Of a stretch of 64,000 nt of DNA, positions 28,533 to 37,772 are shown in pieces. This DNA is from Verrucomicrobiaceae bacterium. Its GTDB lineage: Bacteria > Pseudomonadota > Gammaproteobacteria > Pseudomonadales > CAMLJR01. The stretch is taken from contig JAQGNY010000010.1 in assembly GCA_028293825.1 (NCBI GenBank), positions 173,151 to 237,150 of the forward strand. Reading direction: 5' to 3'. A model generated the notes under the pieces. The model did not search any database, had not been told where the DNA came from, and was given only the letters and a program-made list of their open reading frames with translations. How positions within the stretch are numbered: position 1 is the stretch's first letter; each line of letters starts with the position of its first letter. A program made the position numbers and the translations under genes.

Positions 28533-29453
28533 ATGGCTAATCCAGTTCAGCCGCATCGCCCTATTTACTTAAACCGCCTGACGCTGCGCCAGATCCAGGT
28601 GTTCTTAACCGTTACACGTCTGAATAGCTATTCGCGCGCGGCCGAGGAGTTGGCATTGACGCAGCCGGCCGTGAGCGCGCAGATCCGGCAATTGGAGGAT
28701 GTGGTCGGCGAGCCGGTATTTGATTATCTCGGCAAGCAGCTTTATTTGACGCCAGTCGGGCAGGCATTGCAGCGCACCGGCCGCGATTTGATGCAGCGCT
28801 TGATCGCGCTGGAAATGGAAATCGCCGGACTGCGCGGTGTTATGCAGGGCACGTTGACGCTCGCTATCGAGAGCAGTGCCCAACATTTTATGCCGGGCGA
28901 ATTAGCGGCTTTTTGCGCGGAGCATCCGGCCGTTAATATCGCATTGGAGGTGGTGAATCACAGCGCGGCGCTGCATCGGCTGCGCGAAAATTTCGACGAC
29001 TTGGTAGTGATGGGGCAAGTGCCGGCCGATCGCGCGCTGACGTTTATCCCATTTCGCGACAACGAACTCATCGCGGTCGCGCCGCCATCGCATCGTTTCG
29101 CGGATGGCACTGAAATTACCCTGCTGCAATTAGCCGAGGAGGTATTGCTGGTGCGCGAAGTAGGTTCCGGCACGCGCAAAGCTTTCGACACGTATTGCTT
29201 GCAGCAGAGTGTGGTGTTTCCGCGTCGGCAGCAATTAGGGTCGCTGGAGGCGATTAAGCATGGCGTGCACGCCGGGTTAGGGGTTGCGGTGCTGCCGCGT
29301 GAAATGTGCGCGCGCGAATTGCAGGAGAGCGAGTTGTGCGCGCTCAACGTGCGCGGCCTCCCGCTGCGACGATCGTGGTGTGTGGTATATCCGCGCGGCA
29401 AAAATCTCACGCCGGTAGCAAGTGCCTTTCTTAAGCATTTAACGGGAACGTAA
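28533..29453 (+). CDS. LysR-family transcriptional regulator (PycR-like)
   Basis: A 306-residue LysR regulator with the N-terminal winged helix (LTLRQIQVFLTVTRLNSYSRAAEELALTQPAVSAQIRQLE) and a C-terminal periplasmic-binding-like effector domain. The ATG at 28533 has AAGGAA six bases upstream. It is divergent from pycA with 132 bp between, the same order as the regulator that governs pyruvate carboxylase in pseudomonads, so regulation of pycAB is a reasonable inference. The effector is unknown. Confidence 0.92.
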   Translation: MANPVQPHRPIYLNRLTLRQIQVFLTVTRLNSYSRAAEELALTQPAVSAQIRQLEDVVGEPVFDYLGKQLYLTPVGQALQRTGRDLMQRLIALEMEIAGLRGVMQGTLTLAIESSAQHFMPGELAAFCAEHPAVNIALEVVNHSAALHRLRENFDDLVVMGQVPADRALTFIPFRDNELIAVAPPSHRFADGTEITLLQLAEEVLLVREVGSGTRKAFDTYCLQQSVVFPRRQQLGSLEAIKHGVHAGLGVAVLPREMCARELQESELCALNVRGLPLRRSWCVVYPRGKNLTPVASAFLKHLTGT

Positions 29454-29523
29454 CGGTGCGTTCGTTTTTTTGTTTATCGGCGAGGGTGCATTTGTTTGCA
29501 GAAAAAGGCCTGCTGTTTTGCGC

Positions 29524-30213
29524 TTACAGACTCAGCACCACACTGAGCGGGTTATGGTCGGAGCTGTAGACGCGATTCACCGAACAGTTTTTCAATTGCA
29601 GGCCGCGCGTGAAGACATGATCGAGCGCAAAGCCAAACGCCTGCAGGCGATGATCGTGCTCGAACGCGACCGAGGTCAGCTGCAGGCGTTCGATTAATTC
29701 GTGCACGATGCGCAGACGTTTGCTGCGCCAGGTATTGAAATCGCCGCTCAGAATCAACGGCCCGCTGTGATCCGAGAGTGGTGCGACGATCGCATCGAGC
29801 TGACGGCGAAAATGGCCGGTGCCGGGTGTGAAGTTAATGGCGTGCACGTTGACGACTTTCAGCGTTTCGGCGCGCTCTTTTAGGCGGTATTCGGTAATTA
29901 GCGCCGCTTTCGGCAGCAGCGTGAACGGTTCGCGGTGGCTGTGGGCGTGGTGTTGAATGGTTTCGGCGCGCGCAATGGTCAGCACCCCAGTGGTGTGGTT
30001 ACGGCGTTGAAAGCCGGGTGCAAACGCCCAGCAGCTGTCGGGCATGACCTGATGCATCGCGTGCTCGAGCTTGGCTTCCTGAATCAGCGCGAGGTCGGCG
30101 TTGTGGGTCAAATGCTGTAAATCCGCATGCCAGTCGCGATTGCGACCTTTTGCAATATTCCAACTGACAACGTGGATATTTTCCGGGTCTAGCGCGTAAT
30201 TCGGCATTGGCAA
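29524..30213 (-). CDS. Endonuclease/exonuclease/phosphatase-family protein
   Basis: A 229-residue EEP-fold phosphohydrolase. Metal and catalytic residues are in VVSWNIAKG (Asn), LALIQEAKLE (Glu), VNVHAINFTPG (His), LILSGDFNTW (Asp, Asn) and the final SSDHNPLSV (Asp, His). These are related to DNase I and to inositol phosphatases; several bacterial relatives are periplasmic or DNA-acting, but this one has no signal peptide. Its substrate is unknown. It is transcribed in the same direction as the acyltransferase upstream, 62 bp away. Confidence 0.85.
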   Translation of the reverse strand: MPMPNYALDPENIHVVSWNIAKGRNRDWHADLQHLTHNADLALIQEAKLEHAMHQVMPDSCWAFAPGFQRRNHTTGVLTIARAETIQHHAHSHREPFTLLPKAALITEYRLKERAETLKVVNVHAINFTPGTGHFRRQLDAIVAPLSDHSGPLILSGDFNTWRSKRLRIVHELIERLQLTSVAFEHDHRLQAFGFALDHVFTRGLQLKNCSVNRVYSSDHNPLSVVLSL

Positions 30214-30275
30214 CCGCTGTAAAAACGATGTTGTGACTATAGGTGTTCGTCGCCGCCGAGGACAAGGCGGAACGT

Positions 30276-31157
30276 TTAATCCGTTGCGTCCAGTTGCTCA
30301 TCGCTTTCATCGGCGGTGGGCGGTTCGTGCTTCCACTTACGGTTCGTCCACATCCAGATTTCCGGTTGCACGCGAATTGCCCGCTCGACGGTTGCGATGT
30401 ACTTGTCGAGAATTTCGGTCCCGCCTTTCGGGTACGGCGGCCGCGCCAGTATTTCAAAGCGCATGCGGTAATGACCGCGCCGGGGCTTGGTCATCGCCGC
30501 GTAAATCACCGGGTACTGCGTGGCTTCGGCAATTTTCTGCGGGCCGAAATAAAACGAGCTCAAGCGGCCGAAGAAGTCGTGCCAGTAGCGTTTCTCGCGC
30601 TTGAACGGCGATTGGTCGGCCAGCATGGCGAAGCCGCGAAATTCGCGCCGCCGCCGTAAAATTTCGCGACCGGCGGTTTTCAGTTCGATCGGGCGGCCGG
30701 AGCGCGAGCGGGCTTCGAGCACAAAAGCGTCAAACGCGCTGTTGTGCAGGGTTTTGTAAACGGCATCGATCGGGCAACCGAGATAATCATTGACGACATG
30801 CGACAACCATTCCCAATTGCCCTGATGGCAGGTCAGAAACAGGATCGATTGTTGCTGGTTTTTAAACTCGTCGAGCAGCTCGGGGTTTTCGAGCGTTATG
30901 CGTTCCCGAAAGACCTCCCGTGGCAATGTGCGTGACGCCAGCAGTTCCACGCCGAGGTCACACAAATGCCGATACACACCTTTCTCGATGGTCAGTCGCT
31001 GGGCATCGGTTAGTTCAGGAAGAGCGTTGGCCAGGTTGTCGCGGACCACCGCGCGCCGGTAGCGCGCGACGTAGTAAAGCAGCGCCGCCGCAACACTGGA
31101 AAACGCGTACAAAAACGGCAGCGGCAACCGTCCAAACAATCGATAGAAGGTAATCAT
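30276..31157 (-). CDS. LpxL/HtrB-family lysophospholipid or lipid A acyltransferase
   Basis: A 293-residue inner-membrane-associated acyltransferase. The catalytic HxxxxE signature is HQGNWE at His111 and Glu116, with an N-terminal hydrophobic anchor (about 12-31). Downstream FAMLADQSPFKREK and PVIYAAMTKPRRGHYRM match the LpxL/LpxM group, which adds secondary acyl chains to lipid A. It could also be an acyltransferase for another glycolipid or ornithine lipid; the choice is not possible from sequence alone. Confidence 0.85.
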   Translation of the reverse strand: MITFYRLFGRLPLPFLYAFSSVAAALLYYVARYRRAVVRDNLANALPELTDAQRLTIEKGVYRHLCDLGVELLASRTLPREVFRERITLENPELLDEFKNQQQSILFLTCHQGNWEWLSHVVNDYLGCPIDAVYKTLHNSAFDAFVLEARSRSGRPIELKTAGREILRRRREFRGFAMLADQSPFKREKRYWHDFFGRLSSFYFGPQKIAEATQYPVIYAAMTKPRRGHYRMRFEILARPPYPKGGTEILDKYIATVERAIRVQPEIWMWTNRKWKHEPPTADESDEQLDATD

Positions 31158-31302
31158 TAAGTATTCGTGGCTTGGAAATGAGCGGCTATTGTAATGAGTC
31201 GGACAGGAAAACCAACCGCCGGTGTGCTGGCACGAGTGTGCGTTAGCGTCTATGGTAAGCGTATTGCCCGGTTATCCGTGCGTGGGATGAGAGTTTGCCA
31301 AG

Positions 31303-31569
31303 ATGGTGGAACAACGCCGCTTTAATCGTGTGCCCAGCAGTGCTGTTGTCGAGATGCAGCACCCCGTACTCGGCCTGATCGAAGTAAAAGCGCGCGACTT
31401 ATCCGACGGCGGAATTTTCGTGTCGATGGGTAGTCATCCGGCGCCGCCAATGGGCACTGAAATGATGATCCGTATCAAACGTTACACCGGGACGATTAAT
31501 CAGGAGCCGGTAAGGATGCGCGTCGTGCATCACCAAGCGGGTGGCGTCGGTTTGGTTTTTATCCGATAG
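31303..31569 (+). CDS. PilZ-domain protein (c-di-GMP receptor)
   Basis: An 88-residue protein consisting of a single PilZ domain. Both parts of the c-di-GMP-binding signature are intact: RxxxR at Arg5-Arg9 (RRFNR) and DxSxxG at residues 32-37 (DLSDGG). It should bind cyclic di-GMP. It is a lone cistron, 178 bp upstream of and on the same strand as the cyclase-like module, so a link between c-di-GMP and that module is possible but unproven. Confidence 0.9.
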   Translation: MVEQRRFNRVPSSAVVEMQHPVLGLIEVKARDLSDGGIFVSMGSHPAPPMGTEMMIRIKRYTGTINQEPVRMRVVHHQAGGVGLVFIR

Positions 31570-31747
31570 CTATTGGTGTAGTTAATGAGTGCCCGCGTGG
31601 TTTCCAAGCGCGTGGTGCAACTAGGGATGTTAGTTACAAATTGAAAACGAATGTTGTTGTAGACGCGAGCGCGAAACCAGTTTTATTAATACCGGTGTTA
31701 ACAATAAGAGCTACTCCAGTTCTTACTAACGTGAAGCAATTTGCATC

Positions 31748-33028
31748 ATGACTGTTGAGACGCATCTGCCCATGACTGTCGACGCTGTGATCCGCGCAAC
31801 GCAATTGCGCGAGCTCGAAGAGCAGGTGCGCGAGCAATGGCGTCTCGGCCAAAATATCGTGTTGTGCTGGTGTGCCCAGGAAGAGGGCATTTATCTGCTG
31901 GTGGTACCGCATTATTACCTCGGTCGCTTCTCCGCAAGCTTGAGCGATACCTCGCCCAGCGATCGTCTCGAATTACTGAATGGTCGGTTTATTCGGCAAT
32001 TAATTTCCAGCAAACGCTTGATGAGCACTGAGGATTTTTTCAGCACGGCGCATCGCCTGGAGCTTGAGCCGATGCTGATTTTGTCGCCGATCAATGCGAC
32101 GTCCGACGCCGAAACGCTCGACGATACCGAAAATCTGATCAAGCGCTACAGCATCAGTTATGTCGATAGCCGCGCGGTATTGTTATTCGATATTGTCGAT
32201 TTCTCGCTGCATTCGCCGTTTGAACAAACCACGCAATTGAACAGCCTGTCGTATTCGCTGAATTCCGCGTACAACAAGTTACTGAAGAAAAATATCAAAA
32301 TCGATTTTGCGCGCACGACGACCGGCGACGGTTTTTACGTGTGGAATCGCAATACGGAAGCGCGCGCCAGTCTCGATTTATTTCAATTCATGTTGTTGGT
32401 CATTGCCGATAACGCCATCGCGCGTCGTAAAGCGCGCGGCAATACCAGCACGGTGCCGCTGTTGCGCACGGCATTTCATATCGGCAGTCATTTCGAGTTT
32501 TATCAGGTCGAGGGTGTCAACCCAACGCTGCACAGTTATATCGTCGGCGATGTCACGATTGAGCTGGCGCGCATGGTTGAGATCGCGCGCCCCGGGCAGA
32601 TTTTTATCGGCGAATTTAAAACGACGGTGCCGACCTCGCTGCGCGAAAGCGCATTTTTAATTCAGGCCGATACGCAGCATTTCGTTGAGCGTGTCGGTAA
32701 GCACCTCGAATATTTGCAGGGCCTGGAATTGTCGGGCGAAAACGTCGAATCGCTGCACTGTCAGCTGACCGGCGAGACCGGCGTTTCGGCGGGTCAGCGC
32801 GCGCGCCGTTTCCGTATTACCGATAAGCACGGTCGCTCGCGTCACGCATTCAACTTGCGCATTAATATTCATACCAGCGGTGGTAAGCGGCCGTTGATTC
32901 TTGGCATCCAAGGCTATTATTTGCCGAAGCCTGAAGCACGTGGTGCGCGCCGCTCAGTGCCGGACGCGCAGGTCATGCCGCGTCGGCAACATCGTCCGCG
33001 CCTGCTTCCGGAGCAGAGCGATGGGTGA
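31748..33028 (+). CDS. Class III nucleotide-cyclase-like protein
   Basis: A 426-residue cytoplasmic protein. The C-terminal half (about 140-290) follows the class III adenylate/guanylate cyclase fold: VLLFDIVDFS with the metal ligand Asp148, TTGDGFYVW with the second metal ligand Asp194, RTAFHIGSHFE, and IVGDVTIELARMVEIARPGQIFIG. Both metal Asps and the Arg275 equivalent survive. Aligned by eye without gaps, the transition-state Asn (four before that Arg) is Ile271, and the Lys/Asp pair that reads adenine is Thr190/Tyr264, so the substrate or activity may differ from a standard adenylate cyclase. The N-terminal 130 residues match no domain I know. The end overlaps the HD gene. Confidence 0.8.
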   Translation: MTVETHLPMTVDAVIRATQLRELEEQVREQWRLGQNIVLCWCAQEEGIYLLVVPHYYLGRFSASLSDTSPSDRLELLNGRFIRQLISSKRLMSTEDFFSTAHRLELEPMLILSPINATSDAETLDDTENLIKRYSISYVDSRAVLLFDIVDFSLHSPFEQTTQLNSLSYSLNSAYNKLLKKNIKIDFARTTTGDGFYVWNRNTEARASLDLFQFMLLVIADNAIARRKARGNTSTVPLLRTAFHIGSHFEFYQVEGVNPTLHSYIVGDVTIELARMVEIARPGQIFIGEFKTTVPTSLRESAFLIQADTQHFVERVGKHLEYLQGLELSGENVESLHCQLTGETGVSAGQRARRFRITDKHGRSRHAFNLRINIHTSGGKRPLILGIQGYYLPKPEARGARRSVPDAQVMPRRQHRPRLLPEQSDG

Positions 33029-33947
33029 GTTGCAGCGTTTTAATTTCGACGTTACTGGCACAGTCGATGTCAGTAATCCAAAGAGCGTATGCGCTGCGGT
33101 AATCGCAATCCTGCGCGGTCGCTATGACGGAATCGATACTTCCACTGTCGAAAGTTTATTTACCGAATTCGCCCGTTTGTATCGCGGCCAATATCCGGGG
33201 TTTTTTGCCTGCGATACGCAGTACCACGATATGCAGCACGTGCTCGATGTGACGCTGGCTACCGCGCGCTTAATCGACGGTTATGAAATCGGTCAGCCGC
33301 TCGAGAAGCGGTTGGGTCGCGAGCTGGCGATTCTGGGCGTCGCCATCGCGCTGTTTCATGACTCCGGTTACATCCGCCGTCGCGGCGATTCGCGCCATCA
33401 ATTCGGCGCCGAATATACGCGCACGCATGTCAGCCGCAGCGCGCGCTTTTTACGCGAGTTTCTGCCAACGATCGGTTTGGATACATTGGCGCCAATCGCT
33501 GCAAAACTGGTGCATTACACCGGTTACGAATTCGATCCAGCCACGATGCATTTAACCAATCCGAAATGGCACATGCTCGGCACCTTGATCGGTAGCGCCG
33601 ATGTACTGGCGCAAATGGCCGATCCCGGTTATCTGGAAAAATGTCGCGATCGGCTGTTTCATGAATTCGAACTCGGCGGCATTACCCGCGAGCTCGACGC
33701 CAATGGTGCGGAGAATATTCGCTACGCGTCGCCCGCCGATTTGCTGAAGCAAACTCCGGCATTTATCCGCCACACGCTGAACGAACGCCTCGACGCATTG
33801 TTCGGCGGCGCCTACCGCTATTTTTCGGCGCACTTCGGCGGCTACGATCCATACTCCGCATCGCTCGAACGCAACCGCGTGCATCTTGAGCGGCTGCTAC
33901 AGCAATACGACGATTCTGCGCTGCAGAGTTTATCGCTGCGTTTCTGA
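33021..33947 (+). CDS. HD-domain hydrolase with cyclic-nucleotide-phosphodiesterase-like signature
   Basis: A 308-residue protein. Near residue 68 it has YHDMQHVLDVT with His69 and His73, then VAIALFHDSGYIRRR with His113-Asp114, the order found in class I (HD-fold) 3-prime,5-prime-cyclic-nucleotide phosphodiesterases, where YHN-H and HD bind two metals. A following His/Asp-rich stretch (HQFGAEYTRTHV) could supply more ligands. It starts at ATG 33021 with GGAGCAGAG just upstream and overlaps the cyclase-like gene by eight bases, so the two are translationally coupled. Function as the breakdown arm of the module is inferred. Confidence 0.78.
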   Translation: MGELQRFNFDVTGTVDVSNPKSVCAAVIAILRGRYDGIDTSTVESLFTEFARLYRGQYPGFFACDTQYHDMQHVLDVTLATARLIDGYEIGQPLEKRLGRELAILGVAIALFHDSGYIRRRGDSRHQFGAEYTRTHVSRSARFLREFLPTIGLDTLAPIAAKLVHYTGYEFDPATMHLTNPKWHMLGTLIGSADVLAQMADPGYLEKCRDRLFHEFELGGITRELDANGAENIRYASPADLLKQTPAFIRHTLNERLDALFGGAYRYFSAHFGGYDPYSASLERNRVHLERLLQQYDDSALQSLSLRF

Positions 33948-34017
33948 ATCCCTTAGCACCGTTGCTCTCTACGCACACGTTGCGTTTATACTGCGATCCA
34001 TTGTCACGGGGGTGGGT

Positions 34018-35277
34018 ATGGCGGTTACGCAAGGCCTGGGTATCGAGCGCTTACGCGAATTCACCAGTTTTCGCAATTTGTCGGAAGACGATCTGTTAAT
34101 TCTGTCCAGTCGCATGCAGGTGAAAGAAGCTCGCCGTGGCGATACGATTTTTCTGCGCGGCGATATCGACTCGCAAGATATTTTCCTGTTGTCCGGTAAA
34201 TTGCAGCTCATTGCAGAGGACGGACGCGAGCGCGTGATCGAAGCGCGTACCACTGTCGCCAATCTTCCCATCGCAAAATTACGACCGCGCCAATACACCG
34301 CGAAAGCGCTGACCAATCTCGAGTATTTCAGCGTCGATTGCGACGTGCTCGAATCGCTGCAGGATAATTCGCAAGAGCAGCAGGAAATTGAAGTCGGTTA
34401 CGGCGTGGTTGAAATGTCGGACCATGCCGATGACGAAACGCTGGAAATGCTGCACGCTTTCAAAGCCGACATGGACGCGCGCAAATTTCGTCTGACCAGT
34501 TTGCCCGAAGTAGCGATGCGCATTCGCACCATGCTCGACAATAACGATGTCAGCGTGCGCCAAATTGCCGATGTAGTGAATCGCGATCCAGTTATCGCTG
34601 CAAAAATAATGCGCGCCGCCAATAGCCCGATTTATTTCGGCGCCAGTAAATGCGACACCGTGCAAAACGCCATTATTCGCTTGGGTTTGTTGACGACCAA
34701 ACAATTGGTTATCGGTTTTACGCTGCGCGATTTGTTCAACAGCGATGTGCCGTTGCTGCGTAAATTAATGACCGAAATTTGGCAGCAAAGCTCCGATGTC
34801 GCTGCAATCAGTTTCGTGCTGGCCCGCCATACTAAATTGTACGATCCGGAAGAAGCGATGCTGGCTGGACTCGTCAGCAATATCGGCGTGTTGTCTGTGC
34901 TCAGCTACGCGCAGAGTTATCCGAAACTATTGGAAAATGAAGTTCTATTACGCCAATGGTGCGACCGGCTAAAAGGCGAGGTCGGTGCGATGGTGTTGGA
35001 GCACTGGCAGTTCCCCGATGAAATTGTCGAAGTGGCGCGCGGCTGCGAAGAGTGGACGCGTTGTCCTTCAACACGCGCCGATTTGTGCGATCTCGTTCTG
35101 GTGGCGACGCTGCACAGCTACATCGGCAAACGCAGACAGCCTGCGCCGCCGCGTATGGATCAAGTGCCGGCCTATCAAAAGCTCGCGCTCGGTAAATTGA
35201 CGCCCGAGTTGACTCTACAAATTCTGGTTGAAGCCAAAGATCAAATCTCTCAGGCGAAGGCATTGGTTGCTGCCTAA
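34018..35277 (+). CDS. Cyclic-nucleotide-binding plus HDOD protein
   Basis: A 419-residue protein in two parts. Residues about 8-115 read as a cyclic-nucleotide-binding beta-roll (LSEDDLLILSSRMQVKEARRGDTIFLRGD, FLLSGKLQLI), with RPRQYTAKAL at the phosphate-binding loop position; the usual GE is not visible, so the loop is divergent. Residues about 155-355 are an HDOD domain (RLTSLPEVAMRIRTM, VVNRDPVIAAKIMRAANSPIYFG, AMLAGLVSNIGVLSVLSYAQ), a signalling HD relative without hydrolase residues. The start at 34018 follows GGGGGTGGG. It is 70 bp after the HD gene on the same strand, and may be the effector of the module. Confidence 0.85.
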   Translation: MAVTQGLGIERLREFTSFRNLSEDDLLILSSRMQVKEARRGDTIFLRGDIDSQDIFLLSGKLQLIAEDGRERVIEARTTVANLPIAKLRPRQYTAKALTNLEYFSVDCDVLESLQDNSQEQQEIEVGYGVVEMSDHADDETLEMLHAFKADMDARKFRLTSLPEVAMRIRTMLDNNDVSVRQIADVVNRDPVIAAKIMRAANSPIYFGASKCDTVQNAIIRLGLLTTKQLVIGFTLRDLFNSDVPLLRKLMTEIWQQSSDVAAISFVLARHTKLYDPEEAMLAGLVSNIGVLSVLSYAQSYPKLLENEVLLRQWCDRLKGEVGAMVLEHWQFPDEIVEVARGCEEWTRCPSTRADLCDLVLVATLHSYIGKRRQPAPPRMDQVPAYQKLALGKLTPELTLQILVEAKDQISQAKALVAA

Positions 35278-35328
35278 CATTTTTACCATGTCGCTAAATT
35301 TATTCTGCACCGGCAAAGGCGGACCGCG

Positions 35329-36144
35329 ATGACGATCGTTGTTGTCGCTCCGGCTGCTTGCGAGCGCAGTGCAGCGCTCGCGCACAAGCTTGCTATTCCT
35401 CTCGTCGCTTTTACTACGCACTTGCCGCTCGATTGCGTCGCTTATCTGCACTACGTTGATTCATCGTTGCGATTATTTCCCGCCGACTCACAGCAATCGG
35501 GCCCTGTTTTTGTCGACTTCGTTGAGGGAGCAACCGCGCATCGATTGCGCGGCGCCGGCGAAATGATCGTCAAAGCAATTAAGGGTCGCAGCAAGGGCGT
35601 ATTGCGCGTTATCGATGCGACAGCGGGATTGGGGCGCGATAGCGCGGTGCTGGCGAGTTACGGTTTTGCGATGACATTGCTTGAACGCAATCCAATCGTC
35701 GCGGCATTGCTCGCCGACGGTATTGAGCGTGCGCATTGCAGTGATGATGCGCGCCTCAATGAAGTTGTTAGTTTGATGCAATTGCACTGCGCTGACGCTG
35801 CGACTTATCTCAACAATCTGTCGGAAGCTGAATATCCCGATGTCGTTTATCTCGATCCGATGTTTCCGCCGAACGATAAGTCGGCGCTGGTAAAAAAAGA
35901 AATGCGCTTATTTCAGCAGCTTTTCCACAGCGCCGACGAAAATAGGGCGACCGAGGATTACACTGAATTATTTAACGCAGCACGCAAACGCGCGCGCATA
36001 CGCGTAGTGGTAAAGCGTCCGCGCAAAGCCGATGCGTTGGCTGGAAGGGCGCCAAATTATTCCGTGGAAGGGAAAGCAGTGCGTTTCGATGTGTATGTCG
36101 CGCCCAGCGAAAATGCGTGTGATCTTTGCAATAACAATGAATAG
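35329..36144 (+). CDS. rsmJ: 16S rRNA (guanine1516-N2)-methyltransferase
   Basis: A 271-residue SAM-dependent methyltransferase of the RsmJ (YhiQ) family. The SAM site is IDATAGLGRDS near residue 95, the catalytic motif is VYLDPMFPPNDKSALVKKEM, and the C-terminal VVVKRPRKAD ends the fold. It methylates G1516 of 16S rRNA in the ribosomal decoding region. It lies 51 bp after the HDOD gene; shared transcription is possible. Confidence 0.94.
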   Translation: MTIVVVAPAACERSAALAHKLAIPLVAFTTHLPLDCVAYLHYVDSSLRLFPADSQQSGPVFVDFVEGATAHRLRGAGEMIVKAIKGRSKGVLRVIDATAGLGRDSAVLASYGFAMTLLERNPIVAALLADGIERAHCSDDARLNEVVSLMQLHCADAATYLNNLSEAEYPDVVYLDPMFPPNDKSALVKKEMRLFQQLFHSADENRATEDYTELFNAARKRARIRVVVKRPRKADALAGRAPNYSVEGKAVRFDVYVAPSENACDLCNNNE

Positions 36145-36200
36145 GTGTAAGCCACCTCGCTTTTAGCGCTCATTCCAAGTAAGCTGCACGTCCTTATCTT

Positions 36201-36232
36201 CCGCCAGCCCCTTCACGTGGTGACTCTGGCGG
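36201..36232 (+). promoter_or_regulatory. Leader hairpin upstream of rhlE
   Basis: CCGCCAG pairs with CTGGCGG around an 18-base loop that contains the palindrome CACGTG, between rsmJ and rhlE. It could be an rsmJ-end hairpin or part of a leader; no T-run follows. Confidence 0.4.
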
Positions 36233-36272
36233 GTCCGTTCATATGGCCGCCACTGTTGTTGTCACATCTTTT

Positions 36273-36316
36273 AGTTTGCTCTTACTTATTAGTTTGATCT
36301 TGCTTTGAGTTTGCTC
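36273..36316 (+). repeat. Triple AGTTTG repeat in the rhlE leader
   Basis: AGTTTG occurs at 36273, 36291 and 36308, in near-repeats of about 17-18 bp (AGTTTGCTC, AGTTTGATC, AGTTTGCTC). It lies 45-85 bp before the rhlE ATG in a T-rich stretch. Its role is unknown. Confidence 0.4.
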
Positions 36317-36359
36317 ACGTAACAACGCTTGCTGCTTTTCCCACAGGATTCAAATTTAC

Positions 36360-37757
36360 ATGACTGCTTTTTCCACATTGGGTCTTATTGAGCCACTGCA
36401 ACGCGCTGTGCTCGAAAAAGGCTATGAAATCGCTACACCAATTCAAGCGCAATCGATTCCGGTTATTTTGGCGGGTCGCGATATTTTAGCGGCGGCGCAA
36501 ACCGGTACCGGTAAAACTGCTGGTTTTACGCTGCCGTTATTACAGCGCTTGGCCGATGGCGAGCCTGCAAAAAATCGCGCAGTGCGCGCATTGGTGTTAA
36601 CGCCGACGCGCGAACTCGCCGCGCAGGTTGCCGAAAGTGTTTCGGTATACGGCCAATATTTGTCGCTGCGTTCAGCGGTTGTTTTCGGCGGTGTTAGTAT
36701 TAATCCGCAAATGATGAAACTGCGCGGCGGCGTCGACATTCTGGTGGCGACACCGGGTCGCTTGCTTGATTTGCAAGGTCAGCGCGCGGTCGATTTATCG
36801 CAGGTTGAGATTCTCGTGCTCGATGAAGCCGATCGCATGCTGGACATGGGTTTTATTCACGACATTCGCCGCGTTTTAAAACTGTTGCCGCAGCGTCGGC
36901 AGAATCTTTTATTTTCCGCGACGTTTTCCGATGAAATTCGTCAACTCACCAAAGGGTTGTTGCACGATCCAGTCAGCATTGATGTGGCGCCGCGCAATAC
37001 CACCACGTCGCTGGTTAAGCAGACCGTTTATCAAGTCGATAAAAACGACAAGCACGATATTCTGAGTTATTTAATTACCAGCGGTGGCTGGGAGCAGGTA
37101 TTGGTATTTTGCCGCACCAAGCACGGCGCGAATAAATTAGCGCAGCAGTTGGAGCGCGACGGCATTACATCCGCAGCGATTCACGGCAATAAAAGTCAGG
37201 GCGCGCGCACGCGTGCATTGGCGGATTTTAAAAGCAGCGAAGTGCGCGTGTTAGTTGCTACCGACATCGCCGCGCGCGGTCTCGATATCGAGCAATTACC
37301 GCATGTGGTCAATTATGAATTGCCGAATGTGCCGGAAGATTACGTGCATCGCATTGGTCGTACTGGCCGCGCTGGCGCAACCGGTGAAGCGATTTCGTTG
37401 GTGAGCCCGGAAGAGCGCAAATTGCAGTTGGATATCGAGCGTTTATTAAAACGCAAACTCGATGTACAGCCGGTACCGTACTTTGAGCCCGGTGAGAAAA
37501 AACCAATGCCGGTGCTTGATGATGTGCCGCAGCGTCGCCCGCAACCGCAGCGAACTCAAACTGCGCAGAGACGTTCACCACAGCCCAATTCGGCTAGACC
37601 GTCGACATCGCATCGGCCGTCGACGCCGCGTCCGCAAAATCGTCCACGACCGAATCCGAATGCCAGCAACGGCAATTCGCCGCGCGGCGATGCGCAGCCA
37701 ACTGATAATGCCAATGCTGATCCAGTGCGTCGTCGTCCTCGGTTTAGCGGACGGTAA
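36360..37757 (+). CDS. rhlE: DEAD-box RNA helicase RhlE
   Basis: A 465-residue ATP-dependent RNA helicase. Q motif (TPIQAQSIP), Walker [10 protein letters not shown] near residue 46, DEAD ([13 protein letters not shown]), SAT (FSATFS), and the C-terminal motif [12 protein letters not shown] are all present. The last 75 residues form an Arg/Pro/Gln-rich disordered tail typical of RhlE proteins that bind RNA non-specifically. It takes part in ribosome assembly and RNA turnover. Its upstream region (36145-36359) holds a hairpin and a short repeat but no gene. Confidence 0.93.
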   Translation: MTAFSTLGLIEPLQRAVLEKGYEIATPIQAQSIPVILAGRDILAAAQTGTGKTAGFTLPLLQRLADGEPAKNRAVRALVLTPTRELAAQVAESVSVYGQYLSLRSAVVFGGVSINPQMMKLRGGVDILVATPGRLLDLQGQRAVDLSQVEILVLDEADRMLDMGFIHDIRRVLKLLPQRRQNLLFSATFSDEIRQLTKGLLHDPVSIDVAPRNTTTSLVKQTVYQVDKNDKHDILSYLITSGGWEQVLVFCRTKHGANKLAQQLERDGITSAAIHGNKSQGARTRALADFKSSEVRVLVATDIAARGLDIEQLPHVVNYELPNVPEDYVHRIGRTGRAGATGEAISLVSPEERKLQLDIERLLKRKLDVQPVPYFEPGEKKPMPVLDDVPQRRPQPQRTQTAQRRSPQPNSARPSTSHRPSTPRPQNRPRPNPNASNGNSPRGDAQPTDNANADPVRRRPRFSGR

Positions 37758-37772
37758 TTTTTAGAGTTCTAC

